DNA from: an uncultured Muribaculaceae bacterium
GTDB lineage: Bacteria > Bacteroidota > Bacteroidia > Bacteroidales > Muribaculaceae
DNA length: 64,000 bases
Direction: 5' to 3'
NCBI GenBank assembly: GCA_910579675.1
Contig: CAJTUF010000014.1
Span: forward strand, 1-64,000
Part shown: one piece after another, positions 8,882 to 16,546 of the stretch
How positions within the stretch are numbered: the first letter of the stretch is position 1
Layout: each line of letters begins with the position of its first letter
Position numbers and translations under genes: made by a program
Notes under the pieces: generated by a model
The model's input: the letters and a program-made list of their open reading frames with translations, nothing else
The model's database searches: none
What the model was told of the DNA's origin: nothing

Positions 8882-8926
8882 AAACACCCCTAAACGCCTG
8901 ATAGTCAGATGTTTAGGGGTGTTTTT
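8882..8926. terminator. hairpin between the integrase remnant and tRNA-Glu
   Basis: AAACACCCCTAAAC (8882-8895) pairs with GTTTAGGGGTGTTT (8911-8924), followed by further T residues on the plus strand. It lies just past the 3' end of tRNA-Glu, so it probably ends that minus-strand transcript. Its best T tract faces the opposite way, which allows bidirectional use. Confidence 0.7.
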
Positions 8927-8928
8927 GT

Positions 8929-8999
8929 AGCGAATTCGGGAATCGAACCCGAGTCTCCACCTTGAGAGGGTGGCGTGCTAGGCCACTACACTAAATCGC
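8929..8999 (-). tRNA. tRNA-Glu (anticodon CUC)
   Basis: Read on the minus strand, it folds into a cloverleaf. The acceptor stem is GCGATTT with AATTCGC (one T-T mismatch). The anticodon stem CCACC/GGTGG encloses the loop CTCTCAA with anticodon CUC, and the T arm is CGGGTTCGATTCCCG. CCA is not encoded. The plus strand also shows the typical GGGAATCGAACCCGAG appearance of a reversed T arm. A perfect promoter lies upstream. Confidence 0.93.
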
Positions 9000-9050
9000 C
9001 ATTTTTGTCTTTCGGATCGTCAGGACCGCTGTCCTTTCCTTTTGACACTG

Positions 9051-9082
9051 CAAAGTTAGGCACTATTTTCCGACTGACCAAA
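9051..9082 (-). promoter_or_regulatory. promoter of tRNA-Glu
   Basis: On the minus strand TTTG (9082-9079) is followed by exactly 20 bases and TAACTTTG (9058-9051). This is a perfect Bacteroidetes promoter, 52 bases upstream of the tRNA 5' end. Confidence 0.75.
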
Positions 9083-9213
9083 TTTTTCATCCATTTTTTT
9101 TGAAAAAAGTGAATTTTTCTTCAAAAATAGGCTTCTCCACCTCCTCCAAGAGCACCAAATGGGCTTTTTAAACCATTGCGGGCCGTGTTAAGGCCGGATT
9201 AATCACTCCGGCG

Positions 9214-9245
9214 TTTGCGAGGGTCGGCAAATAATTGTACTTTTG
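9214..9245 (+). promoter_or_regulatory. promoter of the glycosyltransferase-lpt-ribBA unit
   Basis: TTTG (9214-9217), 20 bases, TACTTTTG (9238-9245) is a perfect match. The transcript would begin near 9252, which leaves no leader for an ATG at 9255 and favours the start at 9300. Confidence 0.75.
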
Positions 9246-9299
9246 CGGTGGTAAATGGGTCTATCCCCTTTTTGCCGCTCACTCTCACCCGCCCCCTGC

Positions 9300-10106
9300 A
9301 TGGCCCAGACAACAGCATCCATAGTTACCTATCACACTCCCCTCTCCGAGCTCGATGAGGCGATTGCTTCGCTCGTGGGGGTCGACAAGGTGTGGGTGGT
9401 CGACAATGCCTGCCACACCCCCACACGGATGCGCTGCCTTCAATACGGCCCCCGTATTATATATATAGGGGCCGACAACAACGGCTACGGTGCGGGCCAC
9501 AACATAGCTCTCCGCGCCGCACTTGACGAGGGGAGCGACTACCATCTTGTTGTTAATGCCGATGTGAGCTTTGAGCCCGCTATGCTCTCGGCAGCCATAG
9601 CCTATATGGAGGCACGGCCGGAGATAGGGCTTCTTCATCCACGGCTCATCTACCCCGACGGGGGCGAACAATACACCGTGCGCCTCCTCCCCTCTCCCAT
9701 CGACCTTATCGCCCGTCGGTTTATGCCCAGGCGCCTCTTCAGCCGCCGCCTCGACCGCTACGAGCTGCGCAGCGCCCGCGGCCGGGAGATCTCAGCCGCC
9801 TATGTGCAGGGCAGCTTCATGCTCCTGCGTGCAGCAGCCCTGCGCCAATGTGGCCTTTTCGACGAGCGCTTCTTCATGTATCCCGAAGATATCGACCTAA
9901 GCAGGCGCATCGCCGCCTCAGGGCGTTGGCAGGTGGTCTATTCACCTCGCTTCGAGGCATCCCACCACCATCATGCAGCCTCCTACCATTCCGCCCGTAT
10001 GCTTGGCATCCATATAGTCAATATGATCAGATATTTTAACAAGTGGGGATGGATTTCCGACCGGTTCAGGCGGGAGTCCAACCGCGCAGTCCTCAGCCAG
10101 ATATGA
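9300..10106 (+). CDS. glycosyltransferase family 2, rhamnosyltransferase-like
   Basis: A 268-residue GT-A enzyme that transfers a sugar from a nucleotide donor, probably to a cell-surface glycan. It opens with SIVTYHTP, carries WVVDNAC and NNGYGAGHN near residues 40-70, then VVNADV as the metal-binding DxD-like site. The acceptor-side motif FDERFFMYPEDIDLSRR near 195 is typical of the rhamnosyltransferase group. The ATG at 9300 is chosen because the promoter sits too close to the ATG at 9255. The stop overlaps the next start (ATGA), so it is translationally linked to the permease. The acceptor is unknown. Confidence 0.85.
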   Translation: MAQTTASIVTYHTPLSELDEAIASLVGVDKVWVVDNACHTPTRMRCLQYGPRIIYIGADNNGYGAGHNIALRAALDEGSDYHLVVNADVSFEPAMLSAAIAYMEARPEIGLLHPRLIYPDGGEQYTVRLLPSPIDLIARRFMPRRLFSRRLDRYELRSARGREISAAYVQGSFMLLRAAALRQCGLFDERFFMYPEDIDLSRRIAASGRWQVVYSPRFEASHHHHAASYHSARMLGIHIVNMIRYFNKWGWISDRFRRESNRAVLSQI

Positions 10107-12088
10107 TAAAGCGCCTTTATTTGTTCATGCTGAGGAGCTTCGTGCCCCTCCTGGTGATGACCTTTTTCATCTGCCTCTTCATAGTCCTGATGCAATTCCT
10201 GTGGAAATACATCAACGACCTTGTGGGCAAAGGCCTCAGCGTCGATCTGCTCGCCGAGCTGTTTTTCTATGCGGCGCTCACCATGATACCCATGGCGTTG
10301 CCGCTCGCCATACTGCTGGCCTCGCTCATGACCTTCGGCAATCTCGGCGAAAACTTCGAGCTCACGGCCATGAAAGCAGCCGGAGTGTCGCTCATCAAGG
10401 TCATGAGGCCGCTCATAGTCCTCATGGTACTCATATCCATCGGAGCATTTTTCTTCCAGAACAATGTGTTGCCGATAGCGCAGACCAAGATGTGGACCCT
10501 CCTCTACTCCATGCGCCAGAAGAGTCCCGAGCTCGAGATTCCCGAAGGGGTGTTTTACGACCAGATACCCGGCATCAACCTCTACGTGGAGAGTAAAAAC
10601 CGCGACACGGGCACCCTCTACGATGTGATGATCTACGATATGAGCGCCGGGTTTGACAATGCCCGCGTGATCCTTGCCGACTCGGGCAAACTCGTATCGG
10701 CATCCGACCGAACCCACCTCTACCTCACCCTCTGGCAAGGGGAGCAGTTTGAGAACTTGAGCGACCAGCAGGCCGCTACATCGATGGGAAGCACTCCCTA
10801 CCGCCGTGAGACTTTCGACTTCAAGGAGATTCTGCTCTCATTTGATGCCAATTTCAACCGCATGGACGAGGATGGCATGAGAAACCAATATGTGGGCAAA
10901 AATATATCTGAGCTGCAAGCCACCATCGACTCGGTGAGCCACCGCATAGACTCGGTCGGCGCCACAAACAGCAAAGAGCTCCGCGCAACACCATTTCTCG
11001 GAATAGGCCCCACCCCTTCGGTCCCACGCCCCGACAGCGACGCAGCCGACGACCGTGCAGCCGCTATCGAGTCTTCGGCCACCCCCGACCTCGCCGAAGT
11101 GACCATGGACAAACCCCTGAATGTCGACTCTATATTCCGCGCTTCAACCTCCGGCCGAGCCATTGCCTATCTCAACCAAGCCCTCAACAAAGCTCGCCGC
11201 TATCAGAGCGAATACCAGTTCAAGGGTATCACAGTCGACGACAACCGGAGGGTGATCCGCCGCCATGCCATTGAGCTGCAAAAAAAATTCACCCTCTCCT
11301 TTGCCTGCATCATATTCTTTTTCATCGGTGCCCCGCTCGGAGCCATCATACGCAAGGGAGGCCTCGGCATGCCCCTGGTGATAAGCGTCCTGCTCTTTAT
11401 AGTTTATTATATCATCGACAACACAGGATACAAGATGGCGCGCGACGGCAAGATGGAGGTGTGGCAGGGCATGTGGCTCAGCGCCGCTGTGCTCCTTCCT
11501 CTCGGTGTGTTTCTCACCTACAAGGCAGTCCACGACTCGGCTGTATTCAATATGGATGCCTACCGAGCCTTCTTCCGTTCGCTCATAGGCCTGCGCGAGA
11601 AGCGCAACATAGCCATGAAAGAGGTCAGAATCAACGATGTTGACTCGACAGAAGCCATTGACATGCTCTCCCGTCTGAGATCGGAAGCCATCAACATGGC
11701 TGCCTGCTTGAACCAAAAAAGGAGCTATCTGTGTTATTGGAAGGGGCTCACTGTGGCCCACTCCTCCTTTGCCTCCCTCCGGGCCAACATAGAAAGCACT
11801 GTCGAATACCTTACCGACTCTCCCCGCCCCGACATAATCGACTCACTCAATGCGATGCCGACAGTTGCATGGCGGTGGATCTACGATCCCTCCGACGGCC
11901 GCAAGGCGCTGTCGGTCCTCGGAGCCGTTCTGGTTCCAATCGGGGTGCCGCTCTATCTCATTGCGCTCCTCGATTTCCGGCGCCTGTCGAGCGAACTGAA
12001 ACAGATAGCCGAAGTGGCCGACACCATCGCCGCAAAACTAAACAGATCTTCCAACCCCACGAATACCGAAACCATTAGACCCCAGTAA
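10103..12088 (+). CDS. LptF/LptG-type (YjgP/YjgQ) permease
   Basis: A 661-residue inner-membrane protein of the family that, with LptB, lifts lipopolysaccharide out of the membrane. N-terminal helices (IKRLYLFMLRSFVPLLVMTF and two more by residue ~120) contain MALPLAILLASLMTFGNLGEN, a family hallmark. A periplasmic beta-rich domain spans roughly 150-400. C-terminal helices begin at LSFACIIFFFIGAPLGAIIRKGGLG near 395, and a further hydrophobic segment lies near 610. The long, charged tail makes it larger than enterobacterial LptF (~360), which I believe is common in Bacteroidetes. The ATG at 10103 overlaps the glycosyltransferase stop by four bases. Confidence 0.85.
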   Translation: MIKRLYLFMLRSFVPLLVMTFFICLFIVLMQFLWKYINDLVGKGLSVDLLAELFFYAALTMIPMALPLAILLASLMTFGNLGENFELTAMKAAGVSLIKVMRPLIVLMVLISIGAFFFQNNVLPIAQTKMWTLLYSMRQKSPELEIPEGVFYDQIPGINLYVESKNRDTGTLYDVMIYDMSAGFDNARVILADSGKLVSASDRTHLYLTLWQGEQFENLSDQQAATSMGSTPYRRETFDFKEILLSFDANFNRMDEDGMRNQYVGKNISELQATIDSVSHRIDSVGATNSKELRATPFLGIGPTPSVPRPDSDAADDRAAAIESSATPDLAEVTMDKPLNVDSIFRASTSGRAIAYLNQALNKARRYQSEYQFKGITVDDNRRVIRRHAIELQKKFTLSFACIIFFFIGAPLGAIIRKGGLGMPLVISVLLFIVYYIIDNTGYKMARDGKMEVWQGMWLSAAVLLPLGVFLTYKAVHDSAVFNMDAYRAFFRSLIGLREKRNIAMKEVRINDVDSTEAIDMLSRLRSEAINMAACLNQKRSYLCYWKGLTVAHSSFASLRANIESTVEYLTDSPRPDIIDSLNAMPTVAWRWIYDPSDGRKALSVLGAVLVPIGVPLYLIALLDFRRLSSELKQIAEVADTIAAKLNRSSNPTNTETIRPQ

Positions 12089-12093
12089 GAGTG

Positions 12094-13299
12094 ATGAATA
12101 CTATAGAAGAAGCCATTGAAGACTTCCGCCAAGGCAAATTCGTAATCGTTGTCGACGATGAAAACCGCGAAAACGAAGGCGACCTCATCATGGCTGCCGA
12201 GCTCGTCACCCCCGAGCATGTCAACTTCATGGTGACCAATGCCCGAGGCGAGCTCTGCGCCCCGCTCACCATATCGCGCTGCCGCGAACTCGGCCTCAAC
12301 CATCAGGTCGACGACAACACGTCGATGCTCGGCACACCATTCACCATCACTGTTGACAAGCTCGAAGGATGCACCACAGGCGTGAGCGTCCACGACCGCG
12401 CCGCCACCCTCCGCGCTCTTGCCGATCCCGCATCTACGCCCTCCACATTCGGACGCCCCGGCCATGTGCACCCCCTATATGCCCAGGATGAGGGCGTGCT
12501 GCGCCGCCCCGGCCACACCGAAGCGGGTGTCGACCTTGCACGCCTCGCAGGTCTCCGTCCGGCTGCGGCCCTTATCGAGATCCTCAATCCCGACGGCACC
12601 ATGGCCCGTCTCCCTCAGCTTGAGGAGCGAGCCCGCCAGTGGGGCCTCAAGATCATCTCCATCGCCGACCTGATTGCCTACCGTCTGCGCCATGAAAGCC
12701 TTGTGGAGCAAGGCGAGGAGGTGGACATGCCCACAGCCCACGGTCATTTCCGCCTCATACCGTTCCGCCAGATAGCCAACGGTCTTGAGCACATAGCTCT
12801 CATCAAGGGCGATGTGGCCGACCCATCGCTCGGACCGGTGCTCCTGCGCGTTCATTCTTCATGTGCCACTGGCGATATCTTCGCTTCGCAGCGCTGCGAC
12901 TGCGGCGAGCAACTCCACAAAGCCATGGAGATGGTCGAAAAAGAGGGACGCGGCATTATCCTCTACCTCAATCAGGAGGGGCGCGGCATTGGCCTCATGG
13001 ACAAAATCAAAGCATATAAACTCCAGGAACAGGGCCTTGACACCGTCGATGCCAATATCCACCTCGGCCACCGTGCCGACGAGCGCGACTATGGCGTAGG
13101 AGCCCAGATCCTCTCGCGGCTCGGTGTGAAAAAAATGCGCCTCATCACCAACAATCCCGTCAAGCGCTCGGGCCTTGAGGCATTTGGTCTCGAAGTAGTG
13201 GAAAATATACCCATCGAGACCACACCTACACCCTACAACCTCCGCTATCTCCACACCAAGAAAGCCCGCATGGGCCATCGTCTCGACAATGTAGACTGA
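12094..13299 (+). CDS. ribBA: bifunctional 3,4-dihydroxy-2-butanone-4-phosphate synthase / GTP cyclohydrolase II
   Basis: A 401-residue fusion that supplies both entry reactions of riboflavin synthesis. The N-terminal half (to ~200) is the DHBP synthase domain with DDENRENEGDLI. The C-terminal half is GTP cyclohydrolase II with the zinc cysteines in SCATGDIFASQRCDCGEQ near residue 255 and the NQEGRGIGL loop near 290. The ATG at 12094 lies 5 bases after the permease stop. A GTG at 12091 is an alternative. No FMN riboswitch fits in that gap. It is the last gene of the 9300-13299 unit and is followed by a strong hairpin. Confidence 0.96.
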   Translation: MNTIEEAIEDFRQGKFVIVVDDENRENEGDLIMAAELVTPEHVNFMVTNARGELCAPLTISRCRELGLNHQVDDNTSMLGTPFTITVDKLEGCTTGVSVHDRAATLRALADPASTPSTFGRPGHVHPLYAQDEGVLRRPGHTEAGVDLARLAGLRPAAALIEILNPDGTMARLPQLEERARQWGLKIISIADLIAYRLRHESLVEQGEEVDMPTAHGHFRLIPFRQIANGLEHIALIKGDVADPSLGPVLLRVHSSCATGDIFASQRCDCGEQLHKAMEMVEKEGRGIILYLNQEGRGIGLMDKIKAYKLQEQGLDTVDANIHLGHRADERDYGVGAQILSRLGVKKMRLITNNPVKRSGLEAFGLEVVENIPIETTPTPYNLRYLHTKKARMGHRLDNVD

Positions 13300-13330
13300 C
13301 CCCACCGTCTTACCATCATCAACCGAACCA

Positions 13331-13371
13331 TGAAGGGCAGCATCGTCTTTTCCGACCGATGCTGCCCTTCA
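13331..13371 (+). terminator. hairpin after ribBA
   Basis: TGAAGGGCAGCATCG and CGATGCTGCCCTTCA form a perfect 15-base stem with an 11-base loop, 31 bases after the ribBA stop. The T tract is weak. Confidence 0.65.
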
Positions 13372-13407
13372 CGGTCCATTTAAGCAATGGCTCTGTCTAA
13401 ACGACAA

Positions 13408-13448
13408 CAACCGCACCTTTGCGACTCTGCGTCGCCCGGGTGCGGTTG
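13408..13448 (-). terminator. hairpin after the NlpC/P60 gene
   Basis: CAACCGCACC (13408-13417) pairs with GGTGCGGTTG (13439-13448), with an inner GCGAC/GTCGC stem. On the minus strand it is followed by TTGTCGTTT, so it probably ends the NlpC/P60 transcript convergent with ribBA. Confidence 0.6.
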
Positions 13449-13518
13449 CTGGTCAAGGAATCTTCGTGTATGTCTTTGCCGCGACTTAGTCTCGGCGTTA
13501 TATCAAATCGTAAGGCAA

Positions 13519-14127
13519 TCAGGCATTGATCACTCGCCGGATGCTGTGGAAGCGGCGCGAGTAGTAACCGCCGTCGGGATAGGTGTCGATTCTCACTCCG
13601 CGTGATGTGGCTGCGTGGATAAACTTCACAGATCCATCGTCGCCCACCGACACCACGATTCCCACGTGGCCCACGGTCTTGCCGGCACGTCGGCCCGAGA
13701 AAAACACCAAATCGCCGGGACGGGCATCGCTCAGTGTAATAGCTTCGCCCTGAGTGGCTTGAACGCGGCTCGATGCGCCGAGGGAAAGATCAAAGTTCCT
13801 GAAAACATAGCTTGTGAAACCTGAGCAATCAAAGGCCGACGGACCTTTGGAACCCCGGCGGTAACGAGTGCCGATAAATGTCTTGGCGTAGTCCACGATA
13901 TCGCTCTCCAGTCCCTCTGTGCCTGTCATGAGGCCGAAATTGTCGACCGGAGCGCCCAGAAGCTCAGCGAGCGTAGGCATATAAATATCATCGTCATCGA
14001 GCTCAAAGCCCACTTCGATGTTATTTTCGTCGGCCACAGGCTCTATCACCGGAGCTTTCTCAGCTTGCGTAGGCAAGCTGATGGCAAAGGAAGCGATGGC
14101 GGCAACAGCCCATTTGGTTATATTCAT
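13519..14127 (-). CDS. NlpC/P60-family peptidoglycan hydrolase
   Basis: A 202-residue exported cysteine peptidase that cuts peptide crosslinks or stems in the cell wall. The signal peptide starts at the chosen ATG (14127, MNITKWAVAAIASFAISLP). A short acidic linker follows, then the catalytic domain with Cys in FDCSGF, His in VGHVGIV and the third polar residue in FIHAATSRG. Genomic context is unspecific: it stands alone between ribBA and the etf operon on the opposite strand. The frame extends upstream to 14238, but that part overlaps the promoter and lacks export features. Confidence 0.9.
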   Translation of the reverse strand: MNITKWAVAAIASFAISLPTQAEKAPVIEPVADENNIEVGFELDDDDIYMPTLAELLGAPVDNFGLMTGTEGLESDIVDYAKTFIGTRYRRGSKGPSAFDCSGFTSYVFRNFDLSLGASSRVQATQGEAITLSDARPGDLVFFSGRRAGKTVGHVGIVVSVGDDGSVKFIHAATSRGVRIDTYPDGGYYSRRFHSIRRVINA

Positions 14128-14235
14128 TCTATTGATATTCGTTGGATAGGGAGGGATTGATCGGTCAAATGATGGCGGCTCCGTGATGGCGGCCACCGTT
14201 CCGGAGCAATAAGTCCGGCCAATCTTTTCACACTG

Positions 14236-14243
14236 CAAAATTA
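14236..14243 (-). promoter_or_regulatory. -7 box for the NlpC/P60 gene
   Basis: TAATTTTG on the minus strand matches TAnnTTTG and lies about 110 bases upstream of the start codon. No TTTG occurs at the ideal distance. Confidence 0.45.
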
Positions 14244-14336
14244 CTGCTTTTAAGCATGATAGCCCATAGCGAATTTGTTAACAAAACACAATTTTAGTAT
14301 AAACTACACATATAATTTTAACAATTGAGCCATTTC

Positions 14337-14367
14337 TGCACACACCCGCAGGGAAGTGTGCACACTT
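14337..14367. promoter_or_regulatory. possible operator: three TGCACAC half sites
   Basis: AAGTGTGCACACTT (14354-14367) is a perfect 14-base palindrome. A further TGCACAC at 14337-14343 can pair with GTGTGCA at 14356-14362. The site lies 130 bases upstream of the etfB -7 box. It could bind a dimeric regulator. The palindrome followed by TTTT could also act as a weak hairpin. Confidence 0.35.
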
Positions 14368-14496
14368 TTTACTCCCACCTCAAAGAGTTGCCGGGATGCC
14401 TGTCGACCGTCCATCCACACCCGCTCCTCCCCCATCGCGCGGGCCTCATCTCCAAAGTTATATCCGACAAAAGGCTGGCATTTGCAAATTTTTTGC

Positions 14497-14504
14497 TATC
14501 TTTG
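14497..14504 (+). promoter_or_regulatory. -7 box of the etfBA-acd operon
   Basis: TATCTTTG matches TAnnTTTG, 91 bases upstream of etfB. A TTTG occurs at 14481 but the spacing of 12 is too short, so the -33 part is unresolved. Confidence 0.5.
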
Positions 14505-14594
14505 CAGCCTTAACAGGTGTGGTAGGCCCGCTTCACGTATGGCCATCCGCATCCCATTCTTGTGATAATACGTAACCATATCATTGATAAGTTT

Positions 14595-15470
14595 ATGAGT
14601 CTAAACATCGTTGTGCTGGCAAAGCAGGTGCCCGATACCCGCAATGTCGGCAAAGATGCAATGAAGGAAGATGGCACCATCAACCGCGCCGCCCTCCCGG
14701 CCATCTTCAACCCCGAGGATCTCAACGCCCTCGAACAGGCTCTGCGCCTCAAGGACATCAACCCGGGTAGCACCGTGACTGTGCTCACAATGGGTCTGCC
14801 CCGTGCCGCAGAAGTAATCCGCGAAGCCATGTACCGTGGCGCCGACGGCGGTATCGTGCTCACCGACCGCGCACTCGGCGGTGCCGACACCCTCGCCACC
14901 TCCTACTCCCTCGCCCAGGCCGTTAAGAAAATCGGCAACTACGACATCATCCTTGGCGGTCGACAGGCCATCGACGGCGACACCGCCCAGGTAGGTCCCC
15001 AGATTGCCGAAAAGCTCGGTATCCCTCAAGTGACCTATGCCGAAGAGATCATCGACCTCTCCAATGGCCATGTCACTGTGAAGCGCCGCCTCGAAAACGG
15101 CGTCGAGACTGTCAAGGCCCCCCTCCCCTGCGTAGTCACCGTCAACGGCTCAGCCGCTGAGTGCCGCCCCCGCAACGCCAAGCTGCTCCAGCGTTTCAAA
15201 TATGCCCTCTCCCCCTCCGAAGCCAAAGCCGCCGATGAGCGGGCCAACGCCCTCCTCGAAGCCCGCCCCGCTCTGGCCATCAAGGAATGGGGCGCCGATT
15301 TCGTCGAAGCCGATCCCCAACAGATTGGTCTGGCCGGATCTCCCACCAAGGTTAAGACGGTGGAAAATGTCGTGTTTACCGCCAAGGAAAATCTCCAGAT
15401 CGACGGCAGCGACGAAACAGCCATTGACGAGCTCATGAAGGAGCTTATCGCCAACCACACCATCGGTTGA
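14595..15470 (+). CDS. etfB: electron transfer flavoprotein beta subunit
   Basis: A 291-residue EtfB. The family start is visible at NIVVLAKQVPDT right after the ATG at 14595, then the nucleotide-binding ADGGIVLTD and LGGRQAIDGDTAQVGP segments near residues 90-135. The upstream frame from 14562 adds residues with no family match. EtfB pairs with EtfA to carry electrons between acyl-CoA dehydrogenase and other carriers. The three genes here form one operon in the order etfB, etfA, dehydrogenase. Confidence 0.95.
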   Translation: MSLNIVVLAKQVPDTRNVGKDAMKEDGTINRAALPAIFNPEDLNALEQALRLKDINPGSTVTVLTMGLPRAAEVIREAMYRGADGGIVLTDRALGGADTLATSYSLAQAVKKIGNYDIILGGRQAIDGDTAQVGPQIAEKLGIPQVTYAEEIIDLSNGHVTVKRRLENGVETVKAPLPCVVTVNGSAAECRPRNAKLLQRFKYALSPSEAKAADERANALLEARPALAIKEWGADFVEADPQQIGLAGSPTKVKTVENVVFTAKENLQIDGSDETAIDELMKELIANHTIG

Positions 15471-15517
15471 TCATTCCTCCATCCCCCTTCCCCCAACCAA
15501 TCCATTTACATACTGCA

Positions 15518-16546
15518 GTGACCGACAACAACAACCTGATAGTATATTGCGAGATCGAAGACGGCCGTGTGGCCGACGTCTCCCTCGAGCTCCTCACAAA
15601 GGGCCGGGTACTCGCTTCAAATCTCGGTGTCAAACTCGAGGCCATCGCCATAGGCGACAACCTAAAGGATATAGAGAAACAGATCTTTCCCTATGGTGCC
15701 GACACCGTATATAAAGTAGAGGACTCACGCCTCTACCCCTACACCTCCAACCCCCACGCAGCCGTTCTCATCAACCTCTTCAAGCAGATCAAACCCCAGA
15801 TCTGCCTTATGGGTGCCACCTGCATCGGCCGCGACCTCGGACCCCGCGTGAGCTCTTGCCTCCACTCCGGCCTCACCGCCGACTGCACAGCTCTCGAGAT
15901 CGGCCCCCACAAAGATCCCAAAACCGGCAAGGAATACACCGACCTCCTCTACCAGATCCGTCCCGCTTTCGGCGGCAACATCGTGGCCACTATCGTCAAC
16001 CCCGACTGCCGGCCTCAGATGGCCACCGTGCGTGAGGGTGTGATGAAGAAAGAGGTGTTTGACCCCGCCCACACCGGCGAAGTGATCGATCTCAAGGCAT
16101 CCGACTATGTGGCCGACACCGACTTTGCCGTAGAAATCATCGACCGCCACATCGAGAAGTCGAAAGTCAACATCAAAAACTCACCCATCATCGTGGCCGG
16201 AGGCTACGGCGTGGGTTCTAAAGAAAACTTCGACCTCCTCTATGAGCTTGCCAACACTCTCGGAGCCGAGGTGGGCGCAAGCCGCGCCGCCGTCGACGCC
16301 GGCTTCTGTGAACACGAGCGCCAGATCGGTCAGACCGGTGTCACCGTCCGCCCCAAGCTCTATATCGCATGTGGCATCTCCGGTCAGATCCAGCACATCG
16401 CAGGCATGCAGGAGAGCTCGATCATAATCTCCATCAACTCCGACCCCGACGCCCCCATCAACACCATCGCCGACTATGTGATCACTGGCGAGATCGAAGA
16501 CGTGGTGCCCAAGCTCATAAAGTATTATAAAAAGAACTCCAAGTAA
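15518..16546 (+). CDS. etfA: electron transfer flavoprotein alpha subunit
   Basis: A 342-residue EtfA that holds the redox FAD. The N-terminal part reads NNLIVYCEIEDG, and the C-terminal FAD-binding domain has ACGISGQIQH, QESSIIISINSDPDAPI and ADYVITGE (residues ~285-330). The GTG at 15518 is the best start because the family alignment begins there. The frame opens earlier at a TTG but with a proline-rich, non-conserved leader. It follows etfB by 47 bases, and its stop overlaps the dehydrogenase start by one base (TAATG). Confidence 0.94.
   Translation: MTDNNNLIVYCEIEDGRVADVSLELLTKGRVLASNLGVKLEAIAIGDNLKDIEKQIFPYGADTVYKVEDSRLYPYTSNPHAAVLINLFKQIKPQICLMGATCIGRDLGPRVSSCLHSGLTADCTALEIGPHKDPKTGKEYTDLLYQIRPAFGGNIVATIVNPDCRPQMATVREGVMKKEVFDPAHTGEVIDLKASDYVADTDFAVEIIDRHIEKSKVNIKNSPIIVAGGYGVGSKENFDLLYELANTLGAEVGASRAAVDAGFCEHERQIGQTGVTVRPKLYIACGISGQIQHIAGMQESSIIISINSDPDAPINTIADYVITGEIEDVVPKLIKYYKKNSK

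Larger units (their letters stand above)
14128..14594. other. divergent intergenic region of 467 bases
   Basis: No credible gene is seen here. It holds the -7 boxes of both flanking genes, an AT-rich stretch at 14275-14325, and a cluster of TGCACAC-type half sites at 14337-14367. Short open frames (for example 14356-14565) lack coding character. Confidence 0.6.

Noticed and set aside
8147..8999. Intact integrative element at tRNA-Glu
   Set aside because: No catalytic recombinase domain, no cargo genes, and I found no copy of the tRNA 3' end in 7956-8150 that could be the other att site.
12060..12094. FMN riboswitch before ribBA
   Set aside because: Only 5 bases separate ribBA from the previous stop, so there is no space for one.
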